A DNA stretch of 20,655 nt. Source: an uncultured Pseudomonadota bacterium (GTDB lineage: Bacteria > Myxococcota_A > Polyangia > HGW-17). The first letter of the stretch is position 1. Each line of letters begins with the position of its first letter. The notes under the pieces were generated by a model. It was not told where the DNA came from and searched no databases. It worked only from the letters and a program-made list of their open reading frames with translations. Shown in pieces: positions 13,588 through 20,655 of this stretch. The stretch is from the NCBI GenBank assembly GCA_938004375.1, contig CALKWH010000370.1:1-20655 (forward strand), in the 5' to 3' direction. A program made the position numbers and the translations under genes.

Positions 13588-15639
13588 CTACTGTTTTTTC
13601 TTCAGCACGTAGCGCTCCTGGGCGCGCTCGAGCTCCAGGGCGCCGGGCTCGTTCTCCAGCGGGGCGAGCTCGAGGCCGGCCAGGGGCACCTCGGTGAAGG
13701 TCAGCACGGTCTTGCCGTCGGGGCGCCGGTAAAGTTGGAGCCGGGTGCGGTATTTGCCGATCGTCATGAAGTAGTCGTCCTTGACCTGTTCGATGACGGC
13801 CTCTCCGAGCTCGGGGTGGGACAGTTTCCCGAGGAAGGGCTTCATGAACTCGGGCGTAGGGGCCGACAGGCGGGGCTTCGCCTCCTCGATGGACTTCTTC
13901 ATCTGGTCGAGGCTGAACTCCAGGCTCTTGCGGGCGCGGGGCTCGGCGCCGAACCAGAGCTCGATCAGGCGGCGCTGGATCGTCTTCTCGGCCAGGTGGC
14001 CGCCGGTGCCGTTGGCGATCATGACGAAGCCGGCGTTCTTCTCGGGGAGGAAGAAGAGCAGCGTGGCGAAGCCCATGGTCCCGCCGCTGTGGGTCACCAC
14101 CTGCAGGCCCTTGCTCCTGGACACCGCGAAGCCCAGGGCGTAGGCCGAGTCGGAATCCATTTTCACCTGAGGGGCGCGCCGATGCAGCAGGTTCTTCTCG
14201 GAGATCACCCGCTTGCCCTCCGGGGTCACGCCGCCGGCGAGCTCGGTCAGCACGAAGCGGGCCATGTCCAGCACGTTGGACCACACTCCGCCCGAGGGTC
14301 CGATGTAGGCAGCGAAACGCTCATGATCCAGGGGCACGATGCGGTGGCTCAGGTTCATGTCCTGGGAGTGCGGGGTCGCGCGGTTCTTCACCTTGCGGGC
14401 CGCGTCCAGGTCCAGCAGGGTGGCCTTCATGCCCAGGGGTCCGAACACGCGTTCCTTCATGGCCTTCTCGTAGGCCTTGTCCATGGTCAGTTTCGGGAAC
14501 AGCAGGTGGGCGCTGACAAAGCCCCCCGCCGCGACCATGTGGTTCTGGTACTGAAAGGTTTCCTTCAGGCCGGTGGTGGGGGACATGCCGGCCAGCTCCT
14601 TCAGGCAGTCGGCGGCGGTCTTGCCCCAGAACGAGAGGATCAGCGGCATATCCTTGCGCGGCAGGCCGGCGCAGGCGCACACCAGTTGCTCCATCGTGAG
14701 GGCGTCGGCGAGCTTCGCATCTCCGAGGGCGAAGGCCGGGTAGACGGCCTTCACCGGCTTGTCCCAGGCGAGCTTGCCGTCATCGACCAGGGTGCCCATC
14801 ATGAACGTGGTCAGGGATTTGGTCACCGAGCCGATCATCATCAGGGTGTCCGGGGTCACGGGGTCGGGCTTCCCGAGCTCGCGCACGCCGTAGCCCTCGG
14901 CGAACACGACCTTTCCGTTCTCGACCACGGCGATGGAGAGGCCGGGGACGCCCGTGTCACGCACGGTCTCGCGGATGAAGGTCCGCAGCGCCTCGGCCTG
15001 GTCGTTGACGCTCTTCAGGGGGGTCTTCGCGTAGTCCTCCTCCTCGACGCCGGTGGCCTTCATCCCGGTGATGAACTGCATCACCTGGGCGCCGCGCCGG
15101 TCCAGGGCGGCCGCCGGGGAGCGCAGGACGATGACCCAGATCCGCTGGTCCTTGCGGCGGGCGACGACCTGGGCGAACCGCTTGTCCGCGGACAGGACGT
15201 AGGTCTCCACGTAGATCTCGTCGAAGCCGCCGCCGGCGGGGGGGGTCAACGCCTTCTCCCGCGTCCAGCGCTCGGCCGGGGCGACGAGCTTCCACGCCTC
15301 GGCCACGGCCGGGGCGCAGGCGCCGCCGGAGAGCTCGACCGCGTGGACCTGCACCTGTCCGTCGGGCTCGATGAGCTGCACGACGTTGCCCCGGCGCTCG
15401 GCGCGGAACAGTTCGGGCACCGGGAAGGTCGCGCCCAGCGGGGTGGCGATGGTGCAGGGGCCGGCGCAGGCGGCGTCGGGGGCGGCCGGGGTCGGCGGCG
15501 CGGTCTTCTCCGGGGTTTCGGTCTTCACCACCGGGGGCGGCGGCGTGGCCGTGAGGGTCTTGGTCTTCGGCGGCCCGCAGGCCACCATCGTCCAGGCGAA
15601 CGAGAGCAGGGCGACAACAAAAAGCGTACGAATTTTCAT
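13588..15639 (-). CDS. Serine beta-lactamase-like lipoprotein (class C / PBP4*-type hydrolase)
   Basis: The 683-residue product begins with a lipoprotein signal (Cys21 as lipidation site) and a Pro/Thr/Lys linker. An uncharacterised domain follows (about 60-195), then a beta-lactamase family hydrolase domain (about 205-550). The catalytic set is present: SVTK (271-274, nucleophile and lysine), YQN (364-366) and HSGG (517-520). A small C-terminal domain (about 585-680) follows, as in many family members. The class includes esterases, D-aminopeptidases and carboxypeptidases as well as AmpC, so antibiotic resistance should not be assumed; an envelope peptidase or esterase role is more likely. 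ATG 15639 has GGAGG (15651-15647) 7 nt upstream. A longer frame to 15957 crosses the divergent small gene and is rejected. A weak promoter (TTGTGA, 17 bp, TACTGT) may lie in the 15640-15811 spacer. Confidence 0.88.
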   Translation of the reverse strand: MKIRTLFVVALLSFAWTMVACGPPKTKTLTATPPPPVVKTETPEKTAPPTPAAPDAACAGPCTIATPLGATFPVPELFRAERRGNVVQLIEPDGQVQVHAVELSGGACAPAVAEAWKLVAPAERWTREKALTPPAGGGFDEIYVETYVLSADKRFAQVVARRKDQRIWVIVLRSPAAALDRRGAQVMQFITGMKATGVEEEDYAKTPLKSVNDQAEALRTFIRETVRDTGVPGLSIAVVENGKVVFAEGYGVRELGKPDPVTPDTLMMIGSVTKSLTTFMMGTLVDDGKLAWDKPVKAVYPAFALGDAKLADALTMEQLVCACAGLPRKDMPLILSFWGKTAADCLKELAGMSPTTGLKETFQYQNHMVAAGGFVSAHLLFPKLTMDKAYEKAMKERVFGPLGMKATLLDLDAARKVKNRATPHSQDMNLSHRIVPLDHERFAAYIGPSGGVWSNVLDMARFVLTELAGGVTPEGKRVISEKNLLHRRAPQVKMDSDSAYALGFAVSRSKGLQVVTHSGGTMGFATLLFFLPEKNAGFVMIANGTGGHLAEKTIQRRLIELWFGAEPRARKSLEFSLDQMKKSIEEAKPRLSAPTPEFMKPFLGKLSHPELGEAVIEQVKDDYFMTIGKYRTRLQLYRRPDGKTVLTFTEVPLAGLELAPLENEPGALELERAQERYVLKKKQ

Positions 15640-15753
15640 GATCTTTCCTCCGGGAATCCGGGTCCCGGGGGTACAGTATCGAAGCAGTTGAACAATCACA
15701 AGGGGAAAGTCCGAAGATCGTTTCCCTTTGGCCGCTCCTATGGTAGATATGCC

Positions 15754-15793
15754 ACCACCCGGGCGCCGGGGGTCGATCTTCGTCCCCGGTGGT
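15754..15793 (+). promoter_or_regulatory. Potential hairpin leader of the 62-residue gene
   Basis: CCGGGG (15766-15771) can pair with CCCCGG (15784-15789). Alternatively ACCACC plus GGG (15754-15763, one bulged C) can pair with CCCGGTGGT (15785-15793). The two folds share the same 3' arm, which ends 6 nt before the Shine-Dalgarno AGGAG (15800-15804). I see no convincing -10/-35 pair for the plus strand in the 15640-15811 spacer. Confidence 0.4.
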
Positions 15794-15811
15794 CCCCACA
15801 GGAGTGTTTCC

Positions 15812-16000
15812 ATGAACGCGACGTCGGTAGGAGTGAAGGTCTTTACGGCCACCAAGGCCAAGGAGCGGGAGGAACTCGGCGAGTCCGTCTCCCTGTGGCT
15901 GCGCCAGAACGGATGCCCGGAGCTCCTGGACACCCAGATCACGCAGAGCTCGGACAACGATTACCACTGCCTCTCCATCACAGTAATCTACAAGAAATGA
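15812..16000 (+). CDS. Small uncharacterised protein (62 residues), possibly Cse60-like
   Basis: ATG 15812 has AGGAG (15800-15804) 7 nt upstream, the best Shine-Dalgarno in this region. A longer in-frame extension to 15728 has no such site. The 62-residue soluble product reads as beta-alpha-beta-beta: a short strand (VGVKVFTA), a charged helix (KAKEREELGESVSLWLRQ), and two strands ending in LSITVIYKK. This layout and the closing hydrophobic-IY-K strand recall the small Cse60-type proteins, but that is a tentative comparison made without a search. It precedes ileS by 57 nt on the same strand and is divergent from the beta-lactamase-like gene. Function unknown. Confidence 0.72.
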   Translation: MNATSVGVKVFTATKAKEREELGESVSLWLRQNGCPELLDTQITQSSDNDYHCLSITVIYKK

Positions 16001-16057
16001 CCCCAACGAGCGGCCGGGCGGCCCAAATCGGGTCGCTTGCCCCGGGATGAAGCCAAG

Positions 16058-19000
16058 ATGAGAAGTATCGAGAAGGATGTCGAGTTCCCGCAACTGGAGA
16101 AACGGATCCTGGCGCGCTGGAAGGAGAAGGACACGTTCCGGCGATCCATCCGCAACCGCGCCGGCGCCCGGGAGTACGTCTTCTTCGACGGCCCCCCGTT
16201 CGCCAACAACCTGCCGCACTACGGCCACCTCCTGGCCGGCATCATCAAGGACATCGTGCCGCGCTACTGGACCATGCGCGGCCTGCGCGTCCATCGCCGC
16301 TTCGGCTGGGACACCCACGGGTTGCCCGTCGAGATGGAGGTCGAGAAGGCGCTGGGCATCGTCGGCAAGGGCGTGGCCTCGGTGGGGATCGAGACCTTCA
16401 ACGAGGCCTGCCGCGCCTCGGTCCTGAAGTACGCCCGCGAGTGGGAGAGCACGGTCGAGAAGACCGGCCGGTGGGTCGACTTCGAGGACCGCTACCTCAC
16501 CATGCAGCCGTCCTTCATGGAGAGCGTGTGGTGGGTGTTCCGCCAGTTGTGGGACAAGGGCCTGATCTACGAGGGCCACCGGGTGCTGCCGTATTCCACG
16601 GGTTGCCACACGCCGCTGTCGAACTTCGAGGCCTCGGCCGACTACCGGGACGTGCAGGACCCCGCCATCACCGTGACCATGCCGTGGGTGGACGACCCGG
16701 ACTGCGCCTTCCTCGTGTGGACGACCACGCCCTGGACGCTGCCGGCCAACCTCGCGGTGGCCGTGCACCCCGAGCTCGACTACGTGAAGCTCCGGGACCA
16801 CGCCGATGGCCGCCGCTGGGTGCTCTCGGCGAACCTGGTGGGCCAGTACTTCAAGAAGCCCGAGGAGTACACCATCCTCGAGCGGATGAAGGGCCGCGAC
16901 CTGGCGGGCATCCCCTACGTGCCGCTGTTCGACTTCTTCGAGGGCAAGCGCGCCGAGGGGGCGTTCCGCGTGCTCGTGGACGAATACGTCACGGCCGAGG
17001 ACGGCACGGGCATCGTGCACCTGGCGCCCGCCTACGGCGAGGACGACCACCGCGTGTGTCTGCGCGAGGGCATCTCCCTGGCGGACCCCGTGGACCTCGA
17101 CGGGCGCTTCACCGAGCCGGCGGAGCCCTGGAAGGGGCAGTACATCAAGGACGCCGACCCCCTGATCATCGCGGAATTGAAGCGCCGCAAGCGCCTGGTG
17201 AAGCACGCCACGCTGGTGCACTCGTACCCGTACTGCGAGCGTTCGGGCACCCCCCTGATGTACAAGGCCATGCCGGTGTGGTTCGTGAAGGTGACCGAGC
17301 TGCGCGAGTGCATGCTGGCCGCCAACGCGAAGACCGCCTGGATCCCGGAGAACCTGCGGGACGGGCGCTTCGGCAAGTGGCTCGAGGGCGCCCGCGACTG
17401 GAACATCAGCCGCAACCGCTACTGGGGCACCCCCATTCCGATCTGGCGCTGCGAGGCCTGCCGCGGTCTGCAGGTGATCGGCTCCATCGCCGAGCTCGAG
17501 GCGCTCTCCGGGGAGAAGGTCGAGGACCTGCACATGCACCGCATCGACCACCTCGGCTGGACCTGCCCCACGTGCGGGGCCGGCCGGACGCGGCGCGTCC
17601 CCGAGGTGCTCGACTGCTGGTTCGAGAGCGGCGCGATGCCCTACGCCCAGAACCACTATCCGTTCGAGAACCGCGAGCACGTCGAGAACGGCCTTCCGGC
17701 GGACTTCATCGCCGAGGGCCTGGACCAGACCCGCGGCTGGTTCTACACCCTGATGGTGCTCTCCACCGCGCTGTTCGACCGCCCCGCGTTCTCCAACGTC
17801 ATCGTCAACGGCCTGATCCTGGCCGAGGACGGCAAGAAGATGAGCAAGCGGCTGCGCAACTACCCGCCCCCGGACGAGATCCTCGACCTCCACGGGGCCG
17901 ACGCGCTGCGGCTGTACCTGATCAACAGCGGCGCGGTGCGGGCCGAGGACCTGCGCTTCTCCGAGCGCGGGGTGCGCGACGTGGTCCGCCTGGCGCTTTT
18001 GCCGCTGTGGAACGCCTACAACTTCTTCGTGACCTACGCGATGATCGACGGTTTCAACCCGGCGAAGGAGCCTGCCACCGACAGCCCGGACATCATGGAC
18101 CAGTGGATCCGCTCCCGCGTCTCCACCCTGGCCGACACCGTGCGCCGGGAGATGGACGCCTACCGCCTGTACCGGGTGGTGCCCGAGCTCATCCGCTTCA
18201 TCGACGATCTGACGAACTGGTACATCCGCCTGAACCGCCGGCGGTTCTGGAAGCCCGGGCTCGAGGGCGACAAGGCCCACGCCTACGGTACGCTCCACGA
18301 GGTGCTGGTGCGTTTCTCCCTGCTGCTGGCCCCCTTCACCCCCTTCCTCGCCGAGGAGATCTGGGGCAACCTCACGGGGGCCGAGGACGGCGACGATTCG
18401 GTGCACCTGCAGGACTTCCCCGAGGGCGGCGCGGGGAGCATGGATCCGGGCCTGGAGCGCACCTTCTTCCTCATGCAGGAGGCCATCCTGCTGGGCCGCA
18501 GCCTGCGCGAGGAGCAGAAGATCGGCGTCCGCCAGCCCCTGCCCGAGATGACCGTCATCCACCCCGACGCCGGGCTCGCCGACCGGTTCGCCCCCCTCGC
18601 CGGCGTGATCCGCGACGAGCTCAACGTGAAGCGTCTCTCCTTCGCCACCAACGAGGCGGACTACGTCCACCTGGAGGCCAAGCCCAACCTCAAGGTGCTC
18701 GGCCCCCGGCTGGGCAAGAAGATGAAGGTCGTCGCGGCCGCCGTCGCCGGCCTGTCCCAGGATCGGCTGCGGGCGGTGCAGGCCGGCGGGACGATCGAGC
18801 TCGAGGGGGAGACCCTGGACGCGGACTGCCTGTTGATCACGCGCACGGCGCTGGCCGGACAGGTGGTGGGCGCGGGTTCCGGCCTGTCGGTCAGCCTGAA
18901 CACGACGGTCACCCCCGAGCTGCGCGCCGAGGGGCTGGCGCGGGAGATGATCAACCGCATCCAGCGGCTGCGCAAGGACTCGGGCTTCGAGGTGCAGGAC

Positions 19001-19186
19001 CGCATCGGCGTCCGCTACCACACCGAGGACGCCGGGCTGGCCGCCGCGCTCGAGACCCACGGAGCCACGGTGGCCGGCGAGGTCCTCGCCGTGTCCTGGG
19101 AAGCGACAGGTCCGCTGGAAGGGCCGGAGGCCAAGGAATTCGACCTGGACGGACGGATCGTCCGGGTGGTGATCTGGAAAGTCTGA
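16058..19186 (+). CDS. ileS: Isoleucyl-tRNA synthetase, IleRS2 (eukaryote-like) type
   Basis: The 1042-residue class I synthetase charges tRNA-Ile. It has the HxGH signature HYGH (54-57) and KMSKR (594-598), which contact ATP. The CP1 editing domain contains WTTTPWTLPANLAV, and a Cys pair (CEAC) and a second pair (CPTC) lie in the connecting region. GARDWNISRNRYWGTPIPIW leads into the catalytic core, and the C-terminal half is the anticodon-binding domain. The KMSKR form, the SGTPLMYKAMPVWFVKV segment and the overall length place it with IleRS2 rather than the IleRS1 of most bacteria. IleRS2 enzymes are generally insensitive to mupirocin. ATG 16058 matches the usual N-terminus; TTG 16037 would add seven residues. 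No strong Shine-Dalgarno is seen. A small lipoprotein gene follows after 16 nt. Confidence 0.96.
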   Translation: MRSIEKDVEFPQLEKRILARWKEKDTFRRSIRNRAGAREYVFFDGPPFANNLPHYGHLLAGIIKDIVPRYWTMRGLRVHRRFGWDTHGLPVEMEVEKALGIVGKGVASVGIETFNEACRASVLKYAREWESTVEKTGRWVDFEDRYLTMQPSFMESVWWVFRQLWDKGLIYEGHRVLPYSTGCHTPLSNFEASADYRDVQDPAITVTMPWVDDPDCAFLVWTTTPWTLPANLAVAVHPELDYVKLRDHADGRRWVLSANLVGQYFKKPEEYTILERMKGRDLAGIPYVPLFDFFEGKRAEGAFRVLVDEYVTAEDGTGIVHLAPAYGEDDHRVCLREGISLADPVDLDGRFTEPAEPWKGQYIKDADPLIIAELKRRKRLVKHATLVHSYPYCERSGTPLMYKAMPVWFVKVTELRECMLAANAKTAWIPENLRDGRFGKWLEGARDWNISRNRYWGTPIPIWRCEACRGLQVIGSIAELEALSGEKVEDLHMHRIDHLGWTCPTCGAGRTRRVPEVLDCWFESGAMPYAQNHYPFENREHVENGLPADFIAEGLDQTRGWFYTLMVLSTALFDRPAFSNVIVNGLILAEDGKKMSKRLRNYPPPDEILDLHGADALRLYLINSGAVRAEDLRFSERGVRDVVRLALLPLWNAYNFFVTYAMIDGFNPAKEPATDSPDIMDQWIRSRVSTLADTVRREMDAYRLYRVVPELIRFIDDLTNWYIRLNRRRFWKPGLEGDKAHAYGTLHEVLVRFSLLLAPFTPFLAEEIWGNLTGAEDGDDSVHLQDFPEGGAGSMDPGLERTFFLMQEAILLGRSLREEQKIGVRQPLPEMTVIHPDAGLADRFAPLAGVIRDELNVKRLSFATNEADYVHLEAKPNLKVLGPRLGKKMKVVAAAVAGLSQDRLRAVQAGGTIELEGETLDADCLLITRTALAGQVVGAGSGLSVSLNTTVTPELRAEGLAREMINRIQRLRKDSGFEVQDRIGVRYHTEDAGLAAALETHGATVAGEVLAVSWEATGPLEGPEAKEFDLDGRIVRVVIWKV

Positions 19187-19202
19187 CCAAGGGAGGTCTG
19201 CA

Positions 19203-19784
19203 ATGGTTCGCAAGGTTGTATCCACGTGGTTGTTCGCGGTCCTGGTGCTGGGTGCGTTCGGCGCCGGCTGTACGAAAAAGCAGAAGAGCTTCACGCTCGA
19301 GAACGTCAACGCCGAGCTGGCCGAGCGCCAGAAGGAGATCGTCGCCCTGCGCAAGAAGGGCAAACTCGAGAAGTCGGCGAACCTGGCGCTCAAGACGGCC
19401 AGCGACATCCTGAACGTGTATCCGCTCTCGACGATGTACCGCGAGGAGGTCTCCAAGGTCCTGTCCGTGATGGGCTTTCTGGCCCGCATCTGCACGGACA
19501 AGGCGCTGCACATCCGCAACGAGAGCATGAACCCGGAGGACAGCAAGAAGTTCACCAAGCTCTCGGACGATCTGTATTCCATGATCGACGACATCCGCAG
19601 GAAGATGCCGGGGATGCCCTCGAACAAGAAGCCCGAGATCAAGAAGGTGACTCCGGACTCCGCCGAGGACGGCGAGACGCCCGACGAGGCCGGCGCCAAG
19701 GGGACCCCCGACGGGGGAGCGCCCGCAGAAGGCGGGAGCGACGAGGGGACGGAGAAGTCCGACCCCGCCAAGTCGGCCAAGTAG
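19203..19784 (+). CDS. Small lipoprotein with acidic Pro/Gly-rich tail
   Basis: ATG 19203 is preceded by GGGAGG (19191-19196) at 6 nt. The 193-residue product has a lipoprotein signal ending GAGC, with lipidation at Cys23, followed by a charged KKQK. Residues about 30-140 are predicted helical and include ENVNAELAERQKEIVALRKKGKL, which could form a coiled coil. The last 50 residues are a disordered Glu/Asp/Gly/Pro/Lys tail. I recognise no family. It lies 16 nt after ileS and 6 nt before the next gene, so it is probably co-transcribed with both. Envelope location is well supported; function is not. Confidence 0.82.
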   Translation: MVRKVVSTWLFAVLVLGAFGAGCTKKQKSFTLENVNAELAERQKEIVALRKKGKLEKSANLALKTASDILNVYPLSTMYREEVSKVLSVMGFLARICTDKALHIRNESMNPEDSKKFTKLSDDLYSMIDDIRRKMPGMPSNKKPEIKKVTPDSAEDGETPDEAGAKGTPDGGAPAEGGSDEGTEKSDPAKSAK

Positions 19785-19790
19785 TTTTCC

Positions 19791-20655
19791 ATGTTCATCC
19801 TGTTCTGGCTCGCCTGGTCCGGTTCCATCCTCCAGTGGGAGGCGGCAGAGGGGTCCGCGGCGCAGGGAACCGCGGCGCAGGGGACCGCGGCGGCGCGGGT
19901 GCAGCCCAAGCCCCGCGCCCCCCAGATGTGGCTCGAGGTCGCCGAACGTCGGACGCCGGCCCAGGCCCGCGCTCTGGCGGATCGCTTCCAGTTGGATCGT
20001 CACCAGGGGAACCGCACGCGCCAGGTCCTGATCGTCGACCCGGGGACCGGCGCCGAGGGGCAGGACGTGCGCGTCTGGTTGGGTCCGTTTTCCCGTCGCG
20101 TGGAGGCCTTCACCCAGGGTCTCGCCCTGCTCGAGGATCCGGTGGCCCCCGTGAACGCCTTCCAACTGCGCCGCTTCGACGGCGTCCCGGTCTCCCTGCA
20201 GGTACCGGGGCCCTCCCGCGGCCAGCTGCGGCTCTCGCGGACCCGGGATCCCTATCCCCAGTTGGGCGTCGCGCTCTTCCCCCAGGTGGCGGGCTTCGTG
20301 CACCCCGAGGCGCGGCTGCCCCGCTTCTCCGCGGCCGTGGTCCGGCTCGGTTATCGGGACGAGGTGTGGATTCAGGACGAGACCGAGGTGTGCGAGCGGG
20401 ATCACTGCCGGCGCTGGTTCTACGCGGTCACCCCCGCGCCGCACCGGCTGGCCTGGTTTCCGGCGGGGCAGGTCGTGCCCGTGAGCCAGGTCCGTTCCCA
20501 GAAGACCGCCGAGGGCCAGCTCGAACGCTACACGGCCGTGGTGCGCACCGGACGCCTGGGGGACCAGGACACGGGTCTGGCGATGTCGTTCCTGGGCAAC
20601 CGGCGCCCCCTGCGTTGGGTGTTCAAAAAGAAGGGCTTCACCACCGGGCGCCTGC
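19791..20655 (+). CDS. Exported protein with a possible SPOR-like domain (3' end beyond the window)
   Basis: The frame from ATG 19791 stays open to the right edge, giving 288 residues so far. A short hydrophobic N-terminus (FILFWLAWSGSIL) suggests export. Residues 21-35 are three in-frame 5-residue repeats (GSAAQ-GTAAQ-GTAAA). Residues about 46-115 (MWLEVAERRTPAQARALADRF, then VRVWLGPFSRRVEAFTQG) have the spacing and 'GPF' turn of SPOR domains, which bind denuded peptidoglycan. This is a tentative reading. The segment about 195-225 contains a Cys pair (CERDHC). It begins 6 nt after the lipoprotein stop with no clear Shine-Dalgarno, consistent with coupling. The C-terminal part is not visible. 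Confidence 0.75.
   Translation, partial: MFILFWLAWSGSILQWEAAEGSAAQGTAAQGTAAARVQPKPRAPQMWLEVAERRTPAQARALADRFQLDRHQGNRTRQVLIVDPGTGAEGQDVRVWLGPFSRRVEAFTQGLALLEDPVAPVNAFQLRRFDGVPVSLQVPGPSRGQLRLSRTRDPYPQLGVALFPQVAGFVHPEARLPRFSAAVVRLGYRDEVWIQDETEVCERDHCRRWFYAVTPAPHRLAWFPAGQVVPVSQVRSQKTAEGQLERYTAVVRTGRLGDQDTGLAMSFLGNRRPLRWVFKKKGFTTGRL
19851..19892 (+). repeat. 15-bp in-frame tandem repeat near the start of the last gene
   Basis: GGGTCCGCGGCGCAG (19851-19865), GGAACCGCGGCGCAG (19866-19880) and a 12-base third copy (19881-19892) encode an Ala/Gln-rich linker immediately after the signal peptide. The reading frame is preserved, so copy number could vary between strains. Confidence 0.85.

Noticed and set aside
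13371..13697. 108-codon plus-strand open frame across the palindrome cluster
   Set aside because: It has no Shine-Dalgarno and an Arg/Ser/Ala-rich product, and its 3' part is antisense to the beta-lactamase-like gene.
13588..15639. Antibiotic-resistance beta-lactamase
   Set aside because: The motifs fit the broad serine hydrolase family. Length, lipoprotein signal and extra domains argue against calling it a resistance enzyme.
13555..16050. 831-codon plus-strand open frame
   Set aside because: It is antisense to the beta-lactamase-like gene and is His/Gly/Gln-rich without domains. Its end also overlaps the well-supported 62-residue gene.
14957..19909. 1650-codon open frame on the minus strand
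   Set aside because: It is antisense to ileS and the small lipoprotein, has a biased composition and no motif, and also runs out of frame into the beta-lactamase-like gene.

Overview
The window is a GC-rich bacterial chromosome fragment, tightly packed with genes. It comes from a draft or metagenome assembly: the first 48 bases are an Illumina sequencing adapter, not genomic DNA. The gene content points to Myxococcota or a related 'deltaproteobacterial' lineage. The indicators are a CoA-transferase/GNAT fusion, a very large Ser/Thr kinase fused to an AAA ATPase and helical repeats, several lipoproteins, a glutamic CPBP membrane protease resembling myxosortases, and a eukaryote-type IleRS. This assignment is inference from gene families; there is no rRNA or other phylogenetic marker here. 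I see no tRNA, rRNA, CRISPR array, insertion sequence or phage gene.

Layout. Positions 49-5462 run on the plus strand: the 3' part of a CoA-transferase/GNAT fusion gene, queC (7-deazaguanine synthesis), then the kinase-AAA-repeat signalling gene. The kinase has its own sigma70-like promoter and is probably translated from a leaderless mRNA. Convergent to it is a minus-strand outer-membrane beta-barrel gene (5539-6351) with a good promoter whose -10 box sits inside a small palindrome.

Positions 13206-6584 hold a five-gene minus-strand run with 4-bp ATGA overlaps or very short gaps: PP2C phosphatase with a C-terminal membrane anchor, exported HEAT-repeat protein, CPBP intramembrane protease, nadC, and a repeat-containing lipoprotein. 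It is probably one operon. It joins an envelope-linked phosphatase and protease to an NAD-synthesis enzyme and two exported helical-repeat proteins of unknown role. A likely terminator follows at 6549-6508.

A 380-bp non-coding stretch (13207-13587) contains five near-perfect hairpins. Beyond it lies a serine beta-lactamase-like lipoprotein (15639-13588, minus). A 172-bp divergent spacer separates this from plus-strand genes: a 62-residue conserved-looking small protein with a structured leader, ileS of the IleRS2 type, a small lipoprotein, and an exported protein that runs off the right edge.

The least explained parts are the PP2C-HEAT-protease-nadC-lipoprotein operon and the palindrome cluster. 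The metabolic genes (queC, nadC, ileS) are ordinary members of their families.
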